Of a stretch of DNA of 64,000 nt, positions 46,970 to 57,700 are shown in pieces. This DNA is from Tausonia pullulans (taxonomy: Eukaryota; Basidiomycota; Tremellomycetes; Cystofilobasidiales; Mrakiaceae), in contig OX637622.1 of assembly GCA_951802195.1 (NCBI GenBank), positions 1,364,001 through 1,428,000 of the forward strand, in the 5' to 3' direction. Position numbers and translations under genes: made by a program. A model generated the notes under the pieces. That model ran no database searches. It was given only the letters and a program-made list of their open reading frames with translations, and was not told the DNA's origin. The number at the start of each line of letters is the position of its first letter. The first letter of the stretch is position 1.

Positions 46970-48936
46970 TCAAACCAATGGAAGAAGGATAGGGCGATGA
47001 CAGGAACTGTCTAGTTCCACAGGTCCTGGACCGAGAAGAGCCGCGAGGGCTCCATCCTTGAGGCGTGTGACGTCGACGACGACGAAAGGCCACGAGGAAC
47101 AAACGGCCTCGCCATGGACGAGGAAGTTGGCGCCGGGGAGAGAAACATTGGTGGGAGGTGCTGAGAGGGGAAAGGAGGAGGGGGAGCGCGCAGCGTCTTC
47201 ATCGCGTCTGCAGAATGAAGAGAGACCGAAGGGCCAGGGATGGAGAAAGGAGGATGGGCGTGACGCTGGAAGGAGCGAAGGATGAGATTTGAAAGCATGA
47301 GAGAGATGAAAAGACACTGTGGACCCACAGTGAAGGCGATACGAGGGCCAGTCGGCTCGTCAAAACGGATATAGGTCGAGCCGTTCCTGTTGTCGTAGCG
47401 GTACCCGGTGATACCGCTACCGTCAAGCCGGCAGAGCGATTCGGAGTAGTTGTAAGTTTCCGGGTTGAAGTAAGCGTCGGTCTTGGAGGGGAGAGCAGTG
47501 GGGAAGAAGGGATTAGCGAATCATGGAGGGTCTTAGAGGCCAGAGCGGCAGAAGAAGACACACGATGCGGAAGGCAATGCACACGCCGTCGATAACGGTC
47601 GAGCCCGAGAGACGAAGGGTCTGCTCGTATGCCTCGGGAATGCCCCGGCCATGGGAGCGGTGAAAGGTGGCACGCAGGTGAAAGTCGCCGTTCGACTGCT
47701 CCGGGGTAGTGGCATTCTCTGCATCATGGCGGACAAGGCTAGTCAGGTAGGCGCTGAGGGATCAGCGAACAAGAAGCAGAGTCCAAACGTACGGAAGCCT
47801 ATGGGCAGCATGAGCGCCTGGGACTGTTGCTGCTGCTGAAGCTGCAACGCAAGGTTCCGTCCACCGACAACGAGAGGGCCGGCGCTACCGCCACCGAGAC
47901 CGGAGAGGCTACCGAAACTCAGACTAAGGTCCCCCAATGTTCCTGCCCATGCATCCGAGGGACGACCACCACCGTTGCTGCTTGTCGGAGAGGCACTGCA
48001 GGCAATGGCGAACGCCGAGTCGGTGATCTTGCTGGTGTGAGCCGATGGCGGAGGGGTGAGAAGGGCGCTACCCCTCTGGGCCGGAGAGGCGATGTTGCGG
48101 CGATCGGGTGTGCGCTGCTGGTCGTGGAGATGGAGGCTCGGGAGAGGAGAAGCGCCGCCAAGTTCGGAGGGCGAAGATCGAGTTGAGTGAGAGGAGGATC
48201 CACCTGGAGGAAGAGGTGGAGCGACAGCGTGAAAGAGGGGCGGAGGTGAATGAGCGTGGTTCCTGGTCAGCGCCCGAGCAGCTTGAGACATAGACGGCTG
48301 GGCAAGAGACAAACTCAGGTCGTCTCCGAGGAAGTCAAAGTCAGCCTCGTCCGGCGACGGGAAAGCATGCGGGTTGGCCCTGGTGTACGATCGAGCTGGG
48401 GAGCGGAAGCATGAAGAATAGAGAGAGGCGATGGGAAGCGAGGGAGAGAACGAGTAAAGACGCCGATGGGCGGAGGAGGACGCCAGGGGTAATTGATATT
48501 GTCCGCGTGAGGAACATCGTCAGCAGAAAGAGAGGAGATGGCGGAGATACACAGAGAGAACGACATCGATCAGCGATTGCACAACTCCGACGGGCTGAAC
48601 GAACAGAGACAGGGAGAACAAGCGAGTCCGTGCTGGAAACTTACGGGCAGCGGTGAGTTGCGTGGATGACGAGTGCGACCTGGAGGTGGCCCCGCTAGAC
48701 GCGCTCTCGGGCACAACGACTGCGACCGAGAGCTGGGCGACGAGGGCGACCGTCTGGCGGAGGAGGGCCGTCGTGTGGACGGCAGCTTCGGTCTCCTCCC
48801 GCTGGACGCGCTCGGCAATCTCGGAGAGGAGGAGCAGGATCTCGGCGAACGTCTGGGCGTTGGCCGGGGCGGAAGAGGACGAGGGGCCGACGGCGCGATG
48901 ACCGAACTGCGCGGCGGCGGGGACAGCGGTGAGCAT
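46970..48936 (-). CDS. Hypothetical protein, unrecognised family
   Basis: I do not recognise this protein. The preferred model has exons in transcript order 48936-48645, 48395-47793, 47718-47564, 47481-47325 and 47160-46970, giving 465 aa. Residues 1-97 look helical (AQTFAEILLLLSEIAERVQ, then TTALLRQTVALVAQLSVAVV) and could form a coiled coil. Residues 98-298 are Ser/Pro/Gly-rich with a poly-Gln run. Residues 300-420 look like a compact beta-rich domain: GDFHLRATFHRSHGRGIPEA, GSTVIDGVCIAFRI, GYRYDNRNGSTYIRFDEP, GANFLVHGEAVCSSWPFVVV. The last intron is ambiguous: donor 47324 with acceptor 47161 keeps a codon-biased frame, whereas a second phase-compatible choice gives a Pro/Ser-rich tail ending SVQDLWN. 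Intron 1 (249 nt) may hide an exon. Confidence 0.6.
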
Positions 48937-51603
48937 TGCGAGCGTGTGGGCGTGGGCGAGGGCGAAGGCGAAGGCGCACGGAGCGGAGAGGACAGGTGAG
49001 AGGAGGCAGTGGGTTATTGAAGTGAGAAAGAGAAAACAATGGGAGGGAGAGGTTGAGGCGACGAGAAACAGAAAGTCTCGCTGGCGGAGTCGGGGCTGAA
49101 AAGGTGAGACGGAAGGGAGGGAGAGTGAAGGAGGAGAGAAGGAGTATGAGCGGAAGTGACGGTCTGATGAGAGACAGGCGGAGACGGGGTGCTAAGAGCG
49201 ACAGAAGCAGGGGGGGGGGGTCGTCGTTGATTAAGGGGAGGAAGCGCCGAAAGAGAGGGGTCGGGCTTGGGTGTGGGTAAGAGGGAGACAGAGTGAGAGA
49301 GTGTATGAGGAGAGAAGCGCCGAGGCCCTAGAACGGGCTCATCAGCAAGGACCAAGGATCCGAGAGTGGCAAGTCGTGGGCGCTCAAGGGAAGGGTGGCG
49401 GGCCTGGAAAGAGGCACTACCTACTCCCGGTGGCGGAGGCTTGAGCGAGGCAGGGGTGAGGGCAGAGAGAAAGTGTGTGACCAAGGCCACTTACACCCGA
49501 CTTTGATACCCCAGCCATCGGTCGCGGGATAGATCCAGCTGCTGCTCTGTCTCTCGCGTTTGTGGGGGCGCCGGCGGGCAGGCATGCCGTGGCGCAGTCC
49601 ACGAAGAAAGGCGGCGTGATCTCTGCTTGCTCCCTCCCTTCCTCACCTCGGCATGCGGGAGCGTGGCCCAGTGGCGGGCCATTAACAAAGGCGAGATCTA
49701 AGAGCTAGATATCTGCCGACCGCAGGGTGCGCGCGCATGCTAACACTTGAGACCAAGGCGTTTTGCGGGGAGAGGGGCGCAGACAAAGGACCAAGGGTCG
49801 GGTGATCGCAATCAATAATTCATCCGATGCGTCGGCGCTTCGCTGCTTTCTCTCCGAATCCCGCATTTTAGAGCGGGTGCCCGGGGACAGATGATGATAT
49901 TCTATAGTCAAGGCCAGTCAAAGAGAGGTTCGAGCTCCTCTCTAAAAGCTGTCAATCGCCGCGGCTCTGTGCATGGCAGCTCTGCTCGGCAGGAGGGATA
50001 TTGCAGCCCTAGAGCGATGAATAAACTGGAAGGGAGATAAAGAGAGCCGCGGGGTAGCCGCGCGCGCTTTTCATGCAATTCATCGGGCGAGAATCCATCA
50101 TTGGCACCTGTTACTATCGCTAGTTGTGGGCCATTGATGAAACATGCCCCAAAACTGCAGACAGTGCGGTTGACAGGGGAAAGGGTGTACAAAGCGTCAC
50201 CATCAGGCTCGTCGTTGTCTCCCACCTCCCCCCTAAATAGAGTCGCTACAGGAGGCAGACAGGCACGTCGACGTGACCCTTCCTGGCCTGGCCTCCCTCC
50301 CTTCCAGAGGGTGAGCGGTCACGGGCCGGTGGTGGCGGCGAAGTCTCCCGTGCCCCGCAGCCTTGGCGATACGATTGACCCACGACAACGCTTGTTGGCT
50401 TTCTTGTGCGCACCCCGCCTTTGGACGAAACGGCTCTCCCTCCTGTGTGCGGGGTCGATATGAGTTCAGGTCGGGACCAGGCCCAGGGTTCGAGCGCTTT
50501 TTCACTCTCTCTTTTCTTGCGTGGGCCAGGAAAATCAACACTTTCTGCAATCCGGGCAGACAAAGAGGCCCGAGACAGCTGGATCTTGAAAGCGTTGACT
50601 TTGCACGAGCGTGTGCAGCCTTGGCTCGCACTTTGGCCCTTGTCTCGTGCGTTCAAAAGCCTGGATAGATTATTGGTGGAACCAGCTCGGGTCCGAGTGA
50701 CCACTTTGGCGTTCGAGGGGTTCTTTGCTTCTCCTTCCAGATGTGGATTCTTTTGGCACCGACATCCTTTTGAATGCTGTCATCTCTCCTTTCCTGCCCC
50801 CCCCCCCACAATGTTCCACCGTTCTCATCCTCGGATCCGCCGTTCCTCTTTACGCCTTTGTTATCTGCTTCCATGCTGGCAAGCTGGCGGCCCGCGTGGT
50901 ATCAGTACACAGCTCTGAACTGTGCGCCACCTCAAAAGAACGGTGCTCGCCTCGGAGCCGACTTTACAAGAAGCTTCCTGTTACAACGGTGGGAAAGGTC
51001 TCTTGGCTGATTCGAGAGTCATACGCAGGGCACAAGTCAACCTGCATAACTCAGGAGAGACACACAGTATAGCGAGAGAGAGAAAGCGAGATGGGGATAT
51101 GGGATGGCATCGCGGTGCTCAGCATCGTCCGCAACTATATGTTGAGCTAAGAAGGCAGGCGAGCAAAAACGCACGCCTACTAAAGTTGATAGGCCATGTG
51201 GGGGTTTCGATTTCATCGCAAACGAAGTTGATCAAAGCTAATTGGCCTATGAAACCTGCTGCAGTATTTTGCGAGACAGTACAGACAGGCAGACAGGCTT
51301 TGCCCCCGTCCCTCCGTCACTGAACGGACTGAACTACGCCACCCGCCGCCACAGAGGTTTAACAGCCAAAGGATAGATTCACGATTCGCCGAGCTCTGCC
51401 AGTGGCCGAAACGTAGAGCTTAAAGCCATGCGACCCCGACGCCAGTGCGGGACACATACTAAGATGAATCATCTATACCATGAAGCCTCCACCAACGCCC
51501 CATCACATGACGGCCACCTCCACCCCGTAGAGAACTACCACCCGCTCGGCAGGGCCTCAGTATCAGGGCGAGATTTAGGTTTTCGGCTGAAACACCTGCC
51601 TTC
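48937..51603. other. Gene-poor stretch of about 2.7 kb
   Basis: Upstream of the unknown gene and downstream of GPI15. The left 500 bases are C/T-rich in the minus sense, as expected of a promoter and 5' UTR. Homopolymers lie at 49210-49220 (11 G) and 50797-50807 (11 C). Several overlapping frames exist at 50100-51070; one (50725-51072, plus) has a hydrophobic stretch but no family match. No tRNA or rRNA gene is evident. Confidence 0.5.
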
Positions 51604-52434
51604 TCATTGCGGCTCTCCCCCCCTCCTAGATGCAGGCTGGCCGTCGTCGTCGCTGCTGTCGTCGAACTCATCCCACAGGATTTCCCGGACCCCGTGGTAG
51701 ACCTCAACGAGGACCTCGGTCTTTGGCAAGGTCGTCTTGCAGAGTGAACATATTTAGTCAATCGTTGTCAGGCGGCCGCGCCAACGAAAAACGACGTACA
51801 GGGAAGACAATAGTCGCCTCTGCGTCCGCTCGATCTTTACGGAGGATGACGAGGTAGCCGATGATGCTCCACCGGCGAAAGCCTTCGTTGATTACGATGT
51901 CAATGATCTCGTCAAGAGGGATGAGTGTCTGCGAGGTTGAGTGTGGGGATATGAAGCTGGGGAGGTAGGTGGATGAGGAGCGAGAAGAGAGGACCACGCC
52001 CAGAGAGGGGAGGGGGGTGATGGATTCTTCATTGAGTCAAGCGAACGGGTCGGGTCAGCCTGCCTCCTTGACGTCGAATTACAGATGAAGACCAGGACGA
52101 ACCGGAGAGGAGCGTCTTGGACATAAGAGCGTGTGCAAGGAGGATGACGAGCGCGAGGGTGCGAGGGGTTCGCAGCTGCAAGGCGACGGAGCTATCAACA
52201 AGAGAGGGCAGGTTGATCAAGCCGAGGAGAAGACAAAGGATGCACCAGCACTAGAACACGGTCAAGGGTCCAGGTGTCAAGCAGCGCAAGGAGGAACGCG
52301 CGTCCGAGAAACGTGATGGCCGCCCAGACGACGAGTCGGCGGAGGACGAACGTCCGAGTGGCGGAGGCGGCCGAGATACGAAATTCGGTGAGGTGCGGGA
52401 GAGGGTGGACGAGGTCGAGGGAGACTGGGGTCAT
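51604..52434 (-). CDS. GPI15: GPI-GlcNAc transferase subunit H (PIG-H)
   Basis: Subunit of the ER complex that makes GlcNAc-PI, the first step of GPI-anchor synthesis. Exons in transcript order are 52434-52252, 52175-52103, 52026-51800 and 51735-51604, giving 204 aa. Two hydrophobic segments (VVWAAITFLGRAFLLALL and LALVILLAHALMSKTLL) form the expected membrane hairpin. The PIG-H domain follows: ESITPLPSLGVVLSS, QTLIPLDEIIDIVINEGFRR, GYLVILRKD and TLPKTEVLVEVYHGVREILW. The C-terminus is acidic. The exon-1 donor could lie 6 bases further on, giving 206 aa. Two acceptors are AAG rather than CAG. It is divergent from GGC1 with 255 bases between starts. Confidence 0.87.
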
Positions 52435-52689
52435 GGCATGCTGGCTTGCTATCCTGTCTGCCTGTCTGTCTATCTGCGCTGTCGAGCGGTCGTCGTTGAG
52501 TCAACGAGGGCAGAGGCGCACCGGCCCGACTGCCTCGCTCGTCTTCTCCGCACGCTTCTTTGCGCCCGTCGCCTTCCCCATCCCCAGCGCGCTCTTTTCA
52601 ACCACCAACCAGCCCTCTGTTTCTCCGCCCTCCGCTCTTTGCCTTTCCCCTCCCCTTCCCTTCTCTTTCCCCCATCCTCGTGTAGAAAG
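52435..52689. promoter_or_regulatory. Shared divergent promoter, GPI15 / GGC1
   Basis: 255 bases between divergent starts. The GGC1-proximal 120 bases are strongly C/T-rich and end at its ATG. No TATA box is seen. Confidence 0.6.
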
Positions 52690-54112
52690 ATGTCCCCCGG
52701 TTTCGCTGGCAAGAAGGAGTCTGGTACCGCCCGTGTCCTCGGATCGGGAGCCTCCGGTTAGTCCTGTACGATCCTCTCTGTCTCCTTCGGACGGGCTTGC
52801 CGACCGAGGGACCAACGACGCTCGCTCGCTCGATGAAACGTTGCCCTCTTCAGCAACATGGGAGGGCATCTGCAAATTCATTAGCATTTCGTTGTTGGTT
52901 TAAAAAGTGTTATCGAGTCACGGTCGCTGACACCCCGCTCTCCCTCTCAACTTGCCTGCCGCCCCATTCGCTTGATCTTCGCGCTATCTTAGGCATTGCC
53001 GAGCTTATGGTCTTCCACCCTGTTGACGTGAGTCTCATCGTCATTTTCATTCATGATGTCGGCTCCTTGCTGAATCTCTCCGAACCCGAAATCAAAGACC
53101 ATAGCCAAGCGTCTCATGACGTTCAAGGATCCCGTACGCGTCTCGCCATGCACTCTCGCCCTTCTGCCCTTTCGTTTGCCAGTGTTCATCCCACTTCTCT
53201 TCCCTCAACTTAGGTTAACCTCGGCAACGTCAACTCGGTTATCTTCCGTCAGTCGGCCCAGGCCACCGCCGGCAAGAAGTTCCTCTCCCTCTTCCCTGGT
53301 CTCGGCTACGCCGCCGGCTACAAGGTCGCCCAGCGTGTCTACAAGTTCGGAGGCCAGCCCTATTTCCGGGACCTCATCGCCAAGCACGACGGCGGCTTCT
53401 TTTTCCGCACTTTTGGCGAGAAGAAGGGCAAGATGCTCCGCGAGGCTGCCGCTGGATCGTGGGTCCCGCCCTCTCTCTGGGTCTCGACTGCGCTCCTTGA
53501 TTGATAGGCCCTGCTCTCTTCCTCAGGCTTACCGGAATCGGAGAGGTTGTCCTTCTCCCCCTCGACGTCCTTAAGATTCTTCGCCAGACCAACCCTGAGG
53601 CGTTCCGCAACCGCAGCTTCTTCTCCGTTGTCAAGGATGAGGGCTTCGCTCTTTACCGAGGATGGGGCTGGACCATGGCCCGTAACGCGCCTGGATCGTT
53701 CGCTGTGTGTAGACGCCGCTGTTCCCTTCGTTTATGGCGCCTCACGCTGACTGATAATATTCCTTTTGATTCACAGCTCTTTGGAGGCTCGGCCATGACC
53801 AAGGAGCTCTTTTTCAACCTCTCGGACTACTCGCAGGCCACCTTTGCCCAGAACTTCGTCGCCTCAATCGGAGGGGCTGTTGCTTCCATCACCGTCGCCG
53901 CCCCGCTCGATGTCGTTAAGACCCGTGTTCAGCAGGCCAACTTCGATTCGTCTGTCGGCGGCATGGCCGTCATCCGTGACATGATCAAGAAGGAGGGACC
54001 CGGCGCCTTCTTCAAGGGCCTCACCCCGAAGATCCTCGTCGTTGGACCCAAGCTGGTCTTCTCCTACACCCTCGCGCAGACCCTCATCCCCTTCTTCGGA
54101 CGCTATGTCTAA
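52690..54112 (+). CDS. GGC1: Mitochondrial GTP/GDP carrier
   Basis: Inner-membrane carrier exchanging GTP for GDP and important for mitochondrial iron balance. Exons 52690-52756, 52993-53027, 53098-53133, 53214-53458, 53527-53704 and 53777-54112 give 298 aa, standard for the SLC25 fold. Three carrier signatures are visible: FHPVDTIAKRL, LLPLDVLKILRQ and AAPLDVVKTRVQ. GGC1-specific blocks include SGTARVLGSGASGIAELMV, FPGLGYAAGYKVAQRVYKFG, LYRGWGWTMARNAPGSFALF and GLTPKILVVGPKLVFS. The small third exon (53098-53133) is easily missed but supplies TIAKRLMTFKDP, completing the first signature. Intron 1 is 236 nt. The paralogous YHM2-type carriers lack this set of blocks. Confidence 0.95.
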
Positions 54113-54703
54113 AAGGGGAGGTCTGCCCTCCTCTCCCTCCTTTTTCTCCCTTCCCTTGTAACGAACCGCCATGACTCCAAAAACGCCGCTGCCCCGTTTA
54201 CATGCGCAGCCTTCTTCCTCCCCCACTAGACTAGATCCCGGCCCTGCTAGAGATCCTCCTCGACGCTCATGCTGTCTGTCCCTCGTCAACGGCTGGCGTG
54301 TTCGCCCCGTCCGAACGCGCGCGTCCACCCCACCCCTCACTCTTCCCCCTTCTGTTCTCCGTTTCTCTTTCCTCGTTGTCTTTCCTTTGAGTCGTTTTAC
54401 CCCTTGCTTTTGTGGGCCTCTTTCATATCCAGCCCGCGCGGAGATCGCATGTACTTGGTTCTGGCTGTTTGATCGAAGAAACAGACGGACGGCTCTGACG
54501 CACGGGCGGCTCTGACCGAAGGCTCTCATCTAGCTCCCTTGACGCGGGTGTGTAGGCGCGCGTCGCCCGCTAAGCCAGCTCAGGCCTCCATCCACCACTT
54601 GTTCGGTCGTCTCGCCTCGCATTCGTCACCACCCAAGCCTTTTCCTCCTCATCCTTGCCCTCTCTTCAAGCCTTATCACCCGTCCTCCCCTCATGCCAGC
54701 GGG
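54113..54703. other. Intergenic, GGC1 3' region and ATG2 promoter
   Basis: 591 bases between tandem genes, C/T-rich in the first 250 bases and again just before ATG2. A tiny upstream frame (MPAG, 54693-54707) ends on the ATG2 start codon. Confidence 0.55.
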
Positions 54704-57700
54704 ATGAGCTCGTATCTCGCTTCGCTCACCTCTATCTTCGGCGGCCTTCCGTCGCTGCCGTCGCTGCCGTCGCTTCCGGGCTTCCCCTCGCTCCCTCAGA
54801 ACATCCAGCGGCGGTTCGTCTCGTTCGTCCTCAAGAGATCCCTTGGACACCTTGTCAAGGCCGGTGCGCTCGACCCTGAACGGCTTGAGGCTCAAGTTGG
54901 GACGGGTCTCATCGAAATACGAGGCGCCGAGCTCGACGAGGAGGTGAGCTAGCCACCCGCCCCTTCAGACTCGTTATTGTTTCCTTCACACTTCACCGCA
55001 TTGTCTGACGACCTACCTCTCCACGCAGGCCATCAACAGACTCATTTCTGAGGACATTCCTCTCCGGCTGACATCTGGCTCGCTCGGGACGCTCACCGCC
55101 CAGATCCCCTGGTCGTCCCGCTTCGCGTCGTCGTCGGGCTCGACCGGCGACCCCTTCTCCACGTCCACCTCGGACCCGTCTTCGTCTTCGTCGGCCTTCT
55201 CTCTCTCCGCTTCGATCTCGCACGTCCACCTCGCCTTTGAGCTTCAGACGACCGCGTCCTCCCATGCCGAGGCTGCTGCTACCGCCTCCTCGCACGTCGA
55301 TCTCGCCGCATCCGTCGCAACAGTGACCGATGACTTCCTCCGGCATGAGCTGACCTCGCGCGAGGAGCGGGAGCTCGTCGAGTCGATCCACAGTCTGAGG
55401 ACGCCAACAACAGATGACGATCTCGACCCATTTTTCTCGCCCAAGTCCGCACAGAGGAATCTCCCAACCTCCCCGATCTATCCTCCCCAGGGGCTAAATG
55501 ACGACGACGACGACGACAACCACTGGCTCCCTCCTGGCTCGATGCCGCGCGCAAACTCGCGGCCACATGCATCCGCCAATGAGGTCGAGGGCGCAAGGAC
55601 GGTTCTCACTGGACTCGTCGAGGGCTTACTCGCCCGACTTAAGGTCGACGTCGAAGACGTGCGGGTCCAGATCCGGCTCATGGGCACTGCCGATGGCGAC
55701 CAGCCGGAAGTCACCTTCGAGCTGCGCATCGCGCACGTCCGCTATCGCGAGGAGTCACCCTCGGTTCCTGGCGCGTCATCGGCCAAGACGATCCGGATCT
55801 CCTCACCAAAGATCGTTTACCGGCTGGTGCCTGCCGTCGCAAGACCAAGGACGCCAGTGCCGCAGCCTCGGTCGCACTCGGCGTCCTCGTGCTCATCTTC
55901 CTCGTCCTCCGAGGACGATGCGCAAGTATCGATGAAGATGTCACAGGCGGTCTTCGATCTTCGGGAGAGTAGCATTGCGGGAGAGAGCGTTTATGCCTCG
56001 GCTCAGGGCGGCAGCTTCTTCGAGGCGCCGCTGTCGTCCCCTGCTTCTGAGGATGCACCGTTTTCGCCACCACCACCAAACAGCGCGCTGGAGGAAGGAT
56101 CCAAGGATCAAGAGGAGGCAGCAGTCGAATGGAGGACCCTCGTCTCGTTTGGAGAGGAGCAGTTGGTTCTCCGCCTAACCTCGGCCCCAGACACGCCTGC
56201 TTTGAGCTCGACTTCGCCATCGGACCCTCCATCGCCCCGACCGCTCTCTCCGCCGCTCTCCCTCGACCTCTATGTCCCACCTATCAGCATTCTCCTTCTT
56301 CCCTCTTTCCTCAGCCCTGTACTCCACGCCATCGTCCCATCTTTGTCCTCGTCGCATTCTCAGCACATTGCCCGTCGGCCCTCCCCGCCACCCTCACCAC
56401 TCCAGTCGCCCGCCCAGTCGAGGGTGGACTTCTCCCTTCGCATCAAGTCAATTCTAGTCATCATGTTCTACCACGAAGAGCCAATGGACCCTTCGCTTGA
56501 GACTCAATTCTGGAAGCACCCCACGGGCGGCATCCTCGGCGGTGGAGAGCTCGACCTCTGGATCGACGACGTGCGCACGTCCTATCAGACGAGCCCCTCG
56601 CCTCAATCATCACCCCACATCCATTCTTCGCGTCCTTCTCCCCTTGTCTCGCATCCATCCCATCTCCTGCTCACTATCCGCGACATCGCCGTCTTCGAGC
56701 ATCTCGCCCAGCCTTCTCCAGCCCCTGCCGCCGCCCTCGCTGCCCAGCCATCGGCCATTCAAGTCCCCGTTCTTATCTTCGACTCCAATCTCCCCCTCCA
56801 ATACGATCTCTCCAGGCCAGATCACTTCCCAGAGATCGAACACCTCGACTGGCGTGGACCCTCGGCGGGCAAGACCTCTCGGGACAGGAGCTGGAAGGTT
56901 CGCGTCCCCAGGCGGACGGCATTCGGCACCGAAAGAATCAAGGACACACGCGGTGCGTTGGAAAACGTACCCGTACTCAGGATCAACTCAAACGAGGCCG
57001 ACGGTGGTGGGTACTGGTGTCCCTATGCGTCCGCACTATCATTGCCTCTAACTGATGACACATTTGAACACGATACTTCAGGCTTTGGCGTAGACCTCTC
57101 CCCGATGCATCTCTTCCTGGATCTCACCCTAGTCGAGCGCCTCCTCCCCTCCCTCAGGATCGTGACCCGGGCCCGACAATCGACCTCCCTTGGCACCAAG
57201 AATATCGACGACGACCTTACCCCGCCGAGCTCCCCTCATCGACAGCCAGCTGCGATCCAGAGGACCTTCTCGACCGTTCTGGATGACCTTGAGTCGGAGA
57301 ATCTTTCTTCTGGCTCTGCTGCTCTCCCAACCGGTGGTGAACCCTCGGCGCTTGTGTCGGCCAGGTGCCCGTTGGTGCGTGCGGAGGTGCGCTGCCCGGC
57401 GGCGGCAGCAGCGTTCAACGGAGAAGGTATCGGCGATGGCTCATTAGTCAGGTCGGGGATCCTCATTATGGACATCCATCAGCTCGACGTCAAGCTTGGC
57501 GCCTCGTTGACATCGTCGTCGCAACGAGCTGCCCGCTCCGCTTCTACCTGTTTCGCCAGCCAAACGATTCCTCGTGCCACGACTGCATCCACCCCACCTC
57601 CTCCCCATCCCTCACTCAGCACCGAGTGGCACACTGCCGTCCTCCTCTTCACGCGCGCCACCGAGAACCGCGCCAAAACCGTCCTCGTCGTTGGCCTGCC

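Noticed and set aside
49921-49951. tRNA-like internal promoter box with a short hairpin (GAGAGGTTCGAGCTCCTCTC)
   Set aside because: The loop is too long for a T-arm, and there is no matching acceptor, D-arm or anticodon arm nearby.
50101-50918. Overlapping 120-aa and 170-aa plus-strand frames
   Set aside because: They overlap in different frames, show no family features and lack a consistent exon structure.
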